Source: CAYGJN01 sp964350135 (GTDB lineage: Bacteria > Bdellovibrionota > Bacteriovoracia > Bacteriovoracales > Bacteriovoracaceae). From it: DNA of 12,920 bases. The notes under the pieces were generated by a model, which did no database searches, was not told the DNA's origin, and saw only the letters and a list, made by a program, of their open reading frames with translations. The stretch is from positions 1 to 12,920 of the forward strand of contig CAYGJN010000082.1 in assembly GCA_964350135.1 (NCBI GenBank). The letters run 5' to 3'. How positions within the stretch are numbered: position 1 is the stretch's first letter; every line of letters begins with the position of its first letter. Shown one piece after another: positions 7,275 to 12,920 of the stretch. The translations under genes were made by a program, and so were the position numbers.

Positions 7275-8881
7275 AGAGTCTGAAAAAAATCATTTCCTTT
7301 ATCATCAACAACAATAAAAGCTGGAAAGTCTTTCACTGTAATTTCCCAAATAGCTTCCATTCCAAGCTCTTCGTACTCAAGAACTTTAACTTCAGTAATA
7401 CAATCACGACCAAGTTGTGCCGCAGGCCCACCTATTGAGCCTAAATAAAAACCACCGTATTTTTTGCAAGCATCTGTTACTTCTTGAGATCTATTGCCTT
7501 TTGCTAACATTACCATTGAGCCACCATGTGACTGAAAAAGATCCACATACGAATCCATTCTCTGAGCAGTTGTTGGGCCAAATGAGCCTGAGGCATGGCC
7601 TTGTGGAGTTTTAGCTGGTCCAGCGTAATAAACAATATGATCCTTAAAATATTGAGGAAGGTCTTCACCTGCATCAATACGTTCTTTGAGTTTTGCATGT
7701 GCACTATCTCTTGCCACTACAATTTTCCCTGTAAGCATAACTCTTGTTTTAATAGGGTATTGAGAAAGTGTTTTAAGAATTTTATCCATGCCTTGATTTA
7801 AATCAACACTTATAATTTCAGTAGAAGCACTTGCTTTAGAATCAACTGGTAAAAACTTTGCTGGGTTAGTCTCAAGTTGTTCTAAAAAAATTCCATCTTT
7901 TGTTATCTTAGCTTTAATATTTCTATCGGCCGAGCAACTTACTCCAATACCAACAGGACAACTTGCACCATGCCTTGGAAGACGAATGACTCTTACATCA
8001 TGAGCGAAGTACTTTCCGCCAAACTGTGCTCCAATACCAGTAGTACTTGCTACTTTAAAAACAAGGTCTTCAAGCTCTTTATCTCTAAAAGCTCTTCCAT
8101 ATTCATTACCTGTTGTAGGAAGCTCATCATAGTATTTAGTTGATGCTAACTTCACTGTTTTAACATTCGTTTCTGCAGATGTTCCACCAATAACAATTGC
8201 TAAATGATAAGGCGGACAAGCAGCTGTTCCAAGCTTTACTAATTCTTCCTCAAAAAACCTGGTAAGAGATTTTTCATTTAAAAGGGCCTTCGTTTTTTGA
8301 AACAAATATGTTTTATTGGCCGATCCTCCACCTTTGGCCACAAAAAGCATATGATACTCATTGCCTTTAGTTGCAAGAATATCAATTTGTGCTGGAAGAT
8401 TTGTTCCTGTATTTTTTTCAGTGTACATATCAAGTGGTGCAACCTGAGAGTATCTAAAATTATTTTTTTGATAAGAATCAAAAATTCCATGACTTATAAG
8501 CTCCTCATCTGAACCCTCAACCCATACATTCTCACCTTTTTTCCCCATAACAATGGCAGTACCCGTATCTTGGCATCCTGGAAAAATTTCTTCAGCAGCT
8601 ATTATGGCGTTTTCAAGTAAAGTTGTGGCCACATAACGATCATTATCAGATGCTTCGTTATCTTTAAGTATATTTGAAAGAGATTCAAGATGTGAGCTTC
8701 GCAGAAGATGCATAACATCTTTAAAGGCAACGTCTGTGACAAGCCTTAAGGCCTTCCCATCAACACGTAAAATTTCTCGACCTCCATGATTTTCAATCTT
8801 CACATGGTCTTTACTTAAAAGTTTGTACTTTGTGTCATCTCTTTCAATAGTAAATAGTGGTTCATAATGAAACTCGGTCAT
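7271..8881 (-). CDS. fumA: class I fumarate hydratase ([4Fe-4S], FumA/FumB type)
   Basis: A 536-residue cytoplasmic enzyme of the TCA cycle that interconverts fumarate and malate. It is full length for the two-domain class I family (E. coli FumA is 548 aa). The three iron-sulfur cysteines are visible: C103 in PGCQDTGTA, C222 in AACPPYH and C316 in GVSCSAD, each two residues before the E. coli ligands at 105, 224 and 318. Other family blocks are GGGSANKT (184-191), IGGTSAE (231-237), GIGAQFGGKYFAHDVRVIRLPRH (282-304) and the C-terminal domain block GPTTAQRMD. The ATG is supported by AAGGAG at 8892-8887, five nucleotides upstream. Oxygen-sensitive class I enzymes contrast with class II FumC; which one the host mainly uses cannot be told here. 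The symbol indicates class only, since FumA and FumB cannot be separated by eye. Confidence 0.95.
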   Translation of the reverse strand: MTEFHYEPLFTIERDDTKYKLLSKDHVKIENHGGREILRVDGKALRLVTDVAFKDVMHLLRSSHLESLSNILKDNEASDNDRYVATTLLENAIIAAEEIFPGCQDTGTAIVMGKKGENVWVEGSDEELISHGIFDSYQKNNFRYSQVAPLDMYTEKNTGTNLPAQIDILATKGNEYHMLFVAKGGGSANKTYLFQKTKALLNEKSLTRFFEEELVKLGTAACPPYHLAIVIGGTSAETNVKTVKLASTKYYDELPTTGNEYGRAFRDKELEDLVFKVASTTGIGAQFGGKYFAHDVRVIRLPRHGASCPVGIGVSCSADRNIKAKITKDGIFLEQLETNPAKFLPVDSKASASTEIISVDLNQGMDKILKTLSQYPIKTRVMLTGKIVVARDSAHAKLKERIDAGEDLPQYFKDHIVYYAGPAKTPQGHASGSFGPTTAQRMDSYVDLFQSHGGSMVMLAKGNRSQEVTDACKKYGGFYLGSIGGPAAQLGRDCITEVKVLEYEELGMEAIWEITVKDFPAFIVVDDKGNDFFQTL

Positions 8882-8903
8882 AATTTCTCCTTAGACTAGT
8901 TTC

Positions 8904-8919
8904 ATTTTGACCCCAAAAT
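8904..8919. promoter_or_regulatory. inverted repeat in the fum / repeat-protein intergenic region
   Basis: The sequence ATTTTG-ACCC-CAAAAT is a perfect 6-bp inverted repeat with a 4-nt spacer. It lies 23 nt upstream of the fumarase start and about 33 nt upstream of the -24 element on the other strand, where an operator could affect either gene. AT-rich palindromes this short also occur by chance. Confidence 0.25.
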
Positions 8920-8950
8920 CCTCTTTTTGCCACCGAAATACCTTTATTTT

Positions 8951-8967
8951 TTGGCACGGCCTTTGCT
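8951..8967 (+). promoter_or_regulatory. sigma-54 (RpoN) -24/-12 promoter
   Basis: The sequence TTGGCACGGCCTTTGCT matches the sigma-54 consensus YTGGCACG-N4-TTGCW at every fixed position. The GG is at 8953-8954 and the GC at 8965-8966, giving the required spacing of ten bases between them. The predicted transcript start is near 8978, leaving a 5' leader of about 60 nt before the repeat-protein ATG at 9040. Expression should therefore need an AAA+ enhancer-binding activator, which is not encoded in this window. Confidence 0.85.
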
Positions 8968-9039
8968 TCTATTTATATATCTCATACAGGAAGTTAGAGA
9001 ATCGGGAATAAATAATAAACCGCTTGGAAAGGAGCAGTA

Positions 9040-9966
9040 ATGAAAATGTTTGCAGTACTTAGTTTATCGGTTTTAACTTCACTAGCTTGGGCCGGACCAC
9101 AAAGAGTCACTCTTGATGAGCTTGCTCAAAGACTTCAGAGGGTAAGCCTTAATCTTGAAAAAGATATTCAGGACTATCAATATAGTTATAACAAACAATT
9201 GGCCAAATCAGCTATGGCCAAAAAACTAGAACGTATAGAAAATATTACTCAAAGGATTAAAGCTAAAGTTGGTATACAAGATATATATAACCCCACTCCA
9301 CTTCCTGTTCCTCTCCCATTACCTAATCCAAATCCGAATCCTTACCCATATCCAGGACCACAACCCTCAAGAGCCTACTCAGCAGAATGTCATATTGATG
9401 ATGATTCATCTCTTACTTGGGGTGAGAATATTGTAGGAATTCTTCAAGGAGACTCTATTGACCAAATTATTTCAGAATGTAAGCAAATTTCTAAAAATTC
9501 TTACGGCACATGGGCCACATCTGGAATTCTAAACTTAAGCTTTAATGGCCATATCGATGAGAGTATGAGCACAGCAGTATGCCATATTGATGATGATTCC
9601 TCTTTAACACTTAATGAAACAGTAATTGGTCAACTTGTTGGATCAAATGCAGTTGAGCTTCAAAATATTTGTAAAAAAATTGCTACAAATATTTATGGAA
9701 CATGGGCCACTGCTGGTATTGTTAACTTAAATATCAATAAGCAAAAACAATACGGTCAGATGAGTGCAACTTGTCATATCGATGATGATTCATCACTTAC
9801 ATATAATGAATATGTAGTAGGTACAATTATTGGCCCAGATACATTTAGTCTAAGTAATCAATGCCGTGACCTTGCTAAAAAGATTTTTGGAACTTGGGCA
9901 ACATCAGGTATTCAAGATATTAGCTACTCACGTGATACTTTTTCAGCTGGTGGATATTACAACTAA
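9040..9966 (+). CDS. exported protein with helical stalk, Pro-rich linker and three 64-aa repeats
   Basis: Family not recognised. The 308-residue protein has a clean signal peptide (1-18, cleavage after AWA). A charged helical, probably coiled-coil segment covers 21-78 and a proline-rich linker 84-110 (alternating PxP, NPNPNP, PYPYP). Residues 114-305 are three tandem repeats of exactly 64 residues. Each repeat carries CHIDDDSSLT near its start, a second Cys 30 residues after the first (C117/C147, C181/C211, C245/C275), and ends with [YF]GTWAT[SA]GI. The Cys pairs could form one disulfide per repeat in the periplasm; DDDSS is a candidate metal- or ligand-binding loop but not an EF-hand. The ATG has a strong AAAGGAG at 9028-9034. 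It is a single-gene unit between a sigma-54 promoter and a terminator. An adhesin-like or sugar-binding surface role is possible but unproven. Confidence 0.85.
   Translation: MKMFAVLSLSVLTSLAWAGPQRVTLDELAQRLQRVSLNLEKDIQDYQYSYNKQLAKSAMAKKLERIENITQRIKAKVGIQDIYNPTPLPVPLPLPNPNPNPYPYPGPQPSRAYSAECHIDDDSSLTWGENIVGILQGDSIDQIISECKQISKNSYGTWATSGILNLSFNGHIDESMSTAVCHIDDDSSLTLNETVIGQLVGSNAVELQNICKKIATNIYGTWATAGIVNLNINKQKQYGQMSATCHIDDDSSLTYNEYVVGTIIGPDTFSLSNQCRDLAKKIFGTWATSGIQDISYSRDTFSAGGYYN
9379..9954 (+). repeat. three tandem 192-bp coding repeats
   Basis: The units are 9379-9570, 9571-9762 and 9763-9954, all exactly 192 bp with no indel. The start of each unit (CATAT[TC]GATGATGATTC) and the [GT]G[GC][AC]AC[AT]TGGGC[CA]AC block near the end are well conserved at DNA level; the middle of each unit has diverged. 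This points to old duplications kept by selection on length and on the Cys, DDDSS and GTWAT positions. Confidence 0.9.
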
Positions 9967-9990
9967 ATAAAAGGTGATCTATCAAATACC

Positions 9991-10017
9991 AAGACCTCGC
10001 ATTTGCGAGGTCTTTTT
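9991..10017 (+). terminator. intrinsic terminator after the repeat-protein gene
   Basis: A perfect 10-bp stem, AAGACCTCGC and GCGAGGTCTT, encloses the tetraloop ATTT and runs into a T stretch. It starts 24 nt after the stop codon and insulates the sigma-54 unit from the downstream amidase-dapD unit. Confidence 0.9.
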
Positions 10018-10025
10018 ATATGGGG

Positions 10026-10054
10026 CTGACACCAAAGATTAAAAAAGCTAGTAT
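10026..10054 (+). promoter_or_regulatory. candidate sigma-70 promoter of the amidase-dapD unit
   Basis: CTGACA (10026-10031, five of six to the -35 consensus) and TAGTAT (10049-10054, four of six to the -10) are separated by exactly 17 nt and lie directly after the terminator. The predicted start of transcription falls at about 10061, the A of the ATG, so the message may be leaderless. Confidence 0.45.
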
Positions 10055-10060
10055 TGCTTA

Positions 10061-10720
10061 ATGAAAAGTTTTATTTTTGGAGAAACTGAATCGAATCTTC
10101 CTATTCAAGGTTTTGATTTTGGTAATTCTGGTCCCCATATTCTTATTCTAGGCGGGGTTCACGGCGATGAGCTTGAAGGCGTAGCGCTGGCTAAATACCT
10201 TTGGGCAGATTTTTTCAAAAGTTTTCCTTATAAAATAAAATTAACACTAGTTCCTGAGTTTAATTTAGACGGAGTCCTTGCAGGCACTCGCCATAATTTA
10301 AATGGAGTGGATCTTAATCGAAATCTTCCTACTAAAGACTGGGATCCCAAAGCATTTACTCCTAGATATTTTCCTGGAAAACTTGCTGGGTCAGAGTCTG
10401 AAAATAAAGCACTTATTAAATTTATTGCAGAAAATAAATTAAATTTTATTATAAGCCTCCACTCTTTTTCTAGATTTCTTATGAATATAAATGGAGACTG
10501 TAGAAAAGAAGCCGAGATAATGGAAGCTATCACAGCTTATCCAATAGATGAAAGTATGGGCTACCCTACTCCTGGTTGTTTAGGGACTTATACTGGCCTT
10601 GAAAGAAATATTCCCACAATTACATACGAACTTAAACGTGGACAGGACTTAAAGTCACTTCTTCCAATTCATGCTCGGGCCATTAAAGAGGCCATTAAGT
10701 TTATTAGTCATACGAGGTAA
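10061..10720 (+). CDS. MpaA-like murein peptide amidase / M14 zinc carboxypeptidase
   Basis: A 219-residue cytoplasmic M14-fold protein without signal peptide. Zinc ligands are visible as GGVHGDELEG (H34, E37) and ISLHSF (H134), the substrate-binding arginines as GTRHNLNGVDLNRN (R77, R87), and the catalytic glutamate as TYELKRG (E190). NLDG (68-71), the PGKLAGSESENKAL region (105-118) and GYPTPGCLGTY (167-177) resemble E. coli MpaA (242 aa), which cuts the gamma-D-Glu-diaminopimelate bond of murein tripeptide during recycling. Databases may call it 'succinylglutamate desuccinylase/aspartoacylase family', the same superfamily. The ATG has no clear Shine-Dalgarno, and an in-frame TAG stands nine nucleotides upstream of it. 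dapD follows after two nucleotides, supporting a diaminopimelate-linked job; substrate is inferred. Confidence 0.82.
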   Translation: MKSFIFGETESNLPIQGFDFGNSGPHILILGGVHGDELEGVALAKYLWADFFKSFPYKIKLTLVPEFNLDGVLAGTRHNLNGVDLNRNLPTKDWDPKAFTPRYFPGKLAGSESENKALIKFIAENKLNFIISLHSFSRFLMNINGDCRKEAEIMEAITAYPIDESMGYPTPGCLGTYTGLERNIPTITYELKRGQDLKSLLPIHARAIKEAIKFISHTR

Positions 10721-10722
10721 AT

Positions 10723-11529
10723 ATGAAAGATCTTATTAGTAGTGCATTTAAAGGTGAACGAGATCATAACGATCCAGAAGTTGTTAAAGCAGTGGAGCAA
10801 ACAATCAATGATCTTGATCTTGGAAATATTAGAGTTTGTGAAAAAAAAGATACTGAATGGAAAACGAACGCTTGGGTCAAAGAAGCTATATTGCTTTATT
10901 TTAGAATTGCAAAAATGGATCTTATAACAACAGGTGATATAAATTATTTTGATAAAGTACCATTAAAAAAATGGAATAAAAATTCTGGTGTTAGAGTTGT
11001 TCCTCATGCTCTTGCAAGAAGAGGATCTTATATAGAAGACGGTGCGATTTTAATGCCAAGTTATATAAATATCGGCGCCTATGTATCTAGTGGAACAATG
11101 GTGGATACTTGGGCAACAGTGGGCTCTTGCGCACAAATTGGCAGGAATGTGCACCTCTCAGGTGGTGTCGGAATTGGTGGAGTACTTGAACCAGTACAGG
11201 CCACTCCTGTCATTATTGAAGACCATGCATTTATTGGCTCACGTTGCATTGTAGTAGAAGGTGCAGTTATTGAGGAAGGCGCAGTCCTTGGCGCAGGAGT
11301 CACAGTGACCGCAAGCTCAAGAGTAATAGATGTAACTGGAGCAAAAGAAGTTGTGCATAGAGGAAGAGTTCCCAAAAATGCAGTTGTTATTTCAGGCTCT
11401 AGTCCTAAGCAGTTTCCATCAGGCACCTATAATATTCAAAGTGCATTAATTATTGGCTATCGTAATGAAGGCACTGATAAAAAAACATCTCTTACTTCTG
11501 CGCTAAGAGACTTTAACGTATCAGCTTAA
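10723..11529 (+). CDS. dapD: tetrahydrodipicolinate N-succinyltransferase
   Basis: Cytoplasmic enzyme of the succinylase branch of lysine/meso-diaminopimelate synthesis. It transfers succinyl from succinyl-CoA to tetrahydrodipicolinate. The 268 residues compare well with the usual 274. The N-terminal helical domain (1-85) includes YFDKVPLKKW; the left-handed beta-helix core (about 100-200) includes LMPSYINIGAYV, GTMVDTWATVGSCAQIG (D128 is the likely catalytic aspartate), NVHLSGGVGIGGVLEP (142-157) and FIGSRCIVVEG. The C-terminal part carries GRVPKNAVVISG. The ATG has GAGG at 10714-10717, inside the end of the amidase gene, so the pair is translationally close. It abuts the convergent barrel gene with no spacer (TAA directly followed by TTA). 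Confidence 0.97.
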   Translation: MKDLISSAFKGERDHNDPEVVKAVEQTINDLDLGNIRVCEKKDTEWKTNAWVKEAILLYFRIAKMDLITTGDINYFDKVPLKKWNKNSGVRVVPHALARRGSYIEDGAILMPSYINIGAYVSSGTMVDTWATVGSCAQIGRNVHLSGGVGIGGVLEPVQATPVIIEDHAFIGSRCIVVEGAVIEEGAVLGAGVTVTASSRVIDVTGAKEVVHRGRVPKNAVVISGSSPKQFPSGTYNIQSALIIGYRNEGTDKKTSLTSALRDFNVSA

Positions 11530-12714
11530 TTACCAATAAAAAGAAAGCTGCGCCTGAATATAATCATCATCTTTAAAAGTATAAAATAAATTATTTTGAT
11601 CAGGGGCCAATATGAAATTGGCCTCAAACTCTGTCTTAAAATATTCATTAAGACGAGTACTGGCTTCTATGCGCAAACTACTTAAAGTTGCTTCTTTATT
11701 TTCAACAAAAATGCCCGCTAAAATTTGAGTAGAGTCTGCATCATTAAAAACAAACCTGGTTGCAATAAAACTGTGATTATAAATTCCAGTTGTTGTTCCT
11801 GATTGCCCTCTGTTGTCATATAAGAGCTCAAAAAGCACTCCAATATCACCACCAGCGCCAATATTAGAAACTGTGTATTCAAGACCACCTACAGCAGATG
11901 TATAAGAATTTGAACTTGTATTCTCTTTTAAAAGGCCTTCAAATTTAAAAATCCAACTTTCATAAATATACTGCAAAGTTAAACCAGTTTGTTCAGCCTG
12001 AATATAAAAAGGAATAAGACCTGAGAAATCATCTTTAACTTGAAAGAGAGGTTCTCTATCGGTCCCTTTAAAATAATTTATTCCCCAATCAAATGATTCG
12101 TAATAATGAGTCCATTGAAATGCAAAATCAATATGAGCTTCTTTATCTTTATTCTCAAAAGCTGCTGCATCAGTATCAACACTAAGAGATGTTCTAAAAC
12201 GTCCTTTTTTTCCAGGAAATGTCCTTTCTCTAAAATAAGGTAGTACGAATAAAGAAAAATTTCCATAATCAGGTGAAATATATGATGGATTTATCATTGG
12301 TTGCCCCAATTTATCTTCGCCATCAATATTTGAAACCAAGTCTGTTTGATTAATTACATCAACCAAATGATATGACTCTGCGACTCCCCAAAAAACTTTA
12401 CTTACTCCGGCCCTAAGTTCCCAATTACCCCAGGCTGCAACAAATGAGAGTTCTCTGATATCTAAACTATTTTTCTCATCATCAGGAGTTGATACTCTAG
12501 CATAAGGAACAAAGCTAAATACCTTTCTATCATTATCCCATGAATAAGATGCCTCTGGTCTTAGGGTTAAGGTGCCTTCAAACAAATCTTTATTCTCTGA
12601 AAATTGTCCTTTCTCTGGAAAATATCTTCCTTCAATGCTTAGCTCCCCAGCATATTTACTGACAGCAAATAAATTAAAACTTAAAAAAAGAAATATTAAA
12701 TATTTCAAACTCAC
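11530..12714 (-). CDS. outer-membrane beta-barrel protein (DUF1302-like)
   Basis: A 394-residue exported protein with an N-terminal signal peptide (about 1-17, LFAVS) and many alternating amphipathic strands. The last residue pattern, AQLSFYW, ends in an aromatic as expected for BAM-inserted barrels. The block GNWELRAGVSKVFWG (about 95-109), then HLVDVINQTD and KLGQPM, recalls DUF1302-type porin-like proteins; that match is from memory and tentative. The GTG at 12714 overlaps the stop of the upstream LolA-like gene as GTGA. A TTG two codons later (12708) would give the cleaner MKYLIFLFL signal start and has AAGGTGA at a more normal distance, so the true start may be 6 nt shorter. It may be the outer-membrane part of an export system with the LolA-like neighbour. 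Confidence 0.75.
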   Translation of the reverse strand: MSLKYLIFLFLSFNLFAVSKYAGELSIEGRYFPEKGQFSENKDLFEGTLTLRPEASYSWDNDRKVFSFVPYARVSTPDDEKNSLDIRELSFVAAWGNWELRAGVSKVFWGVAESYHLVDVINQTDLVSNIDGEDKLGQPMINPSYISPDYGNFSLFVLPYFRERTFPGKKGRFRTSLSVDTDAAAFENKDKEAHIDFAFQWTHYYESFDWGINYFKGTDREPLFQVKDDFSGLIPFYIQAEQTGLTLQYIYESWIFKFEGLLKENTSSNSYTSAVGGLEYTVSNIGAGGDIGVLFELLYDNRGQSGTTTGIYNHSFIATRFVFNDADSTQILAGIFVENKEATLSSLRIEASTRLNEYFKTEFEANFILAPDQNNLFYTFKDDDYIQAQLSFYW

Positions 12715-12920
12715 CTTAGTCTCTTAAGAGCATTTTTATTAAAATCATTTGAAGAAATATTTTGGTTAAACTTATAGGACTTCCAAATAAGCTTCGTTTT
12801 TTTGCCCGTTTGGTGATTCACCATCAAGCTCTGACGAGGTCTCCATTTGCTATTTGGATATTTTTTATAACCATCAGACGAAAGAGATTTAAGCTTAGAC
12901 CCGTAACGATCATAAAACTA
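12711..12920 (-). pseudogene. C-terminal tail of a LolA-like outer membrane lipoprotein-sorting protein; frame broken at the window edge
   Basis: Translating the minus strand gives about 69 coding-like residues up to the TGA at 12713-12711, with the blocks YDRYGSKLKSL, KWRPRQSLMVNHQTGKKT and LIWKSYKFN followed by ALKRLR. This strongly recalls the end of 'outer membrane lipoprotein-sorting protein' (LolA_like) sequences: WxP, then MxNHQTGKxT, then a final F-x3-ALKR. The codon at the very edge of the window, 12920-12918, reads TAG in this frame, directly before FYDRYG, and the only nearby starts (TTG/ATG/GTG around residues 34-36) would cut the domain. So the gene is either interrupted, frameshifted at the following T run, or affected by an end-of-sequence error. 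The TGA overlaps the GTG of the barrel gene, suggesting an operon. Confidence 0.55.

Noticed and set aside
9394..9423. DDDSSLTxxE in the repeats as an EF-hand calcium loop
   Set aside because: The acidic residues do not fall on the 1-3-5-12 EF-hand positions and the position-6 glycine is missing, so only a generic metal- or ligand-binding loop can be suggested.
10228..10533. Minus-strand ORF of 101 codons inside the amidase gene
   Set aside because: It is antisense to a gene with all catalytic residues intact and has no ribosome site or recognisable product.
11079..11426. Minus-strand ORF of 115 codons inside dapD
   Set aside because: It is the antisense shadow of a highly conserved gene and its product is Thr/Pro/Ser low complexity without motifs.
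1..12920. CRISPR array, tRNA or rRNA gene, insertion sequence, toxin-antitoxin or phage-defence module
   Set aside because: No spaced repeats, tRNA-like cloverleaf, transposase motif or defence-type domain was seen. The only tandem repeat is the coding 192-bp unit at 9379-9954.

Overview
The window is AT-rich and almost entirely coding. The genes are tightly packed, with overlapping starts and stops and no RNA gene, insertion sequence or CRISPR array in sight. The overall style suggests a Gram-negative, low-GC member of the Bdellovibrionota (Bacteriovorax/Halobacteriovorax type). It includes signal peptides, an outer-membrane barrel, a diaminopimelate-pathway gene, a consensus sigma-54 promoter, and an HD-GYP protein lacking the GYP tyrosine, as in Bdellovibrio Bd1817. 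That placement is inference and could be wrong at genus level.

Layout. (1) 1-3090, plus strand: the end of a DAO-family flavin oxidoreductase, a short methionyl-tRNA synthetase (metG), and a secreted PQQ-type aldose dehydrogenase whose start overlaps the metG stop. (2) 3087-6842, minus strand: a tightly coupled four-gene run comprising a 68-aa membrane-anchored zinc ribbon, a polytopic membrane protein with two Cys clusters, a YbjQ domain joined to an MJ0042-like zinc finger, and a secreted DUF2817/M14-like hydrolase. A separately spaced HD-GYP gene follows. (3) 6885-8881: a small 4HBT thioesterase (plus strand) meets a class I [4Fe-4S] fumarase (minus strand) tail to tail. (4) 8882-10017: a textbook -24/-12 promoter drives an exported protein made of a helical stalk, a proline-rich linker and three exact-length 64-residue repeats. 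It is closed by a strong terminator. (5) 10026-11529: a promoter candidate, an MpaA-like murein-peptide amidase and dapD, two nucleotides apart. This couples likely release or recycling of diaminopimelate-containing peptides to diaminopimelate synthesis. (6) 11530-12920, minus strand: an outer-membrane beta-barrel protein preceded by the tail of a LolA-like 'outer membrane lipoprotein-sorting' protein.

Housekeeping genes (metG, fum, dapD) are interleaved with envelope genes. The least explained parts are the sigma-54-driven triple-repeat protein and the zinc-ribbon membrane operon. The three convergent junctions inside the window overlap or abut at the stop codons and show no terminator hairpin.
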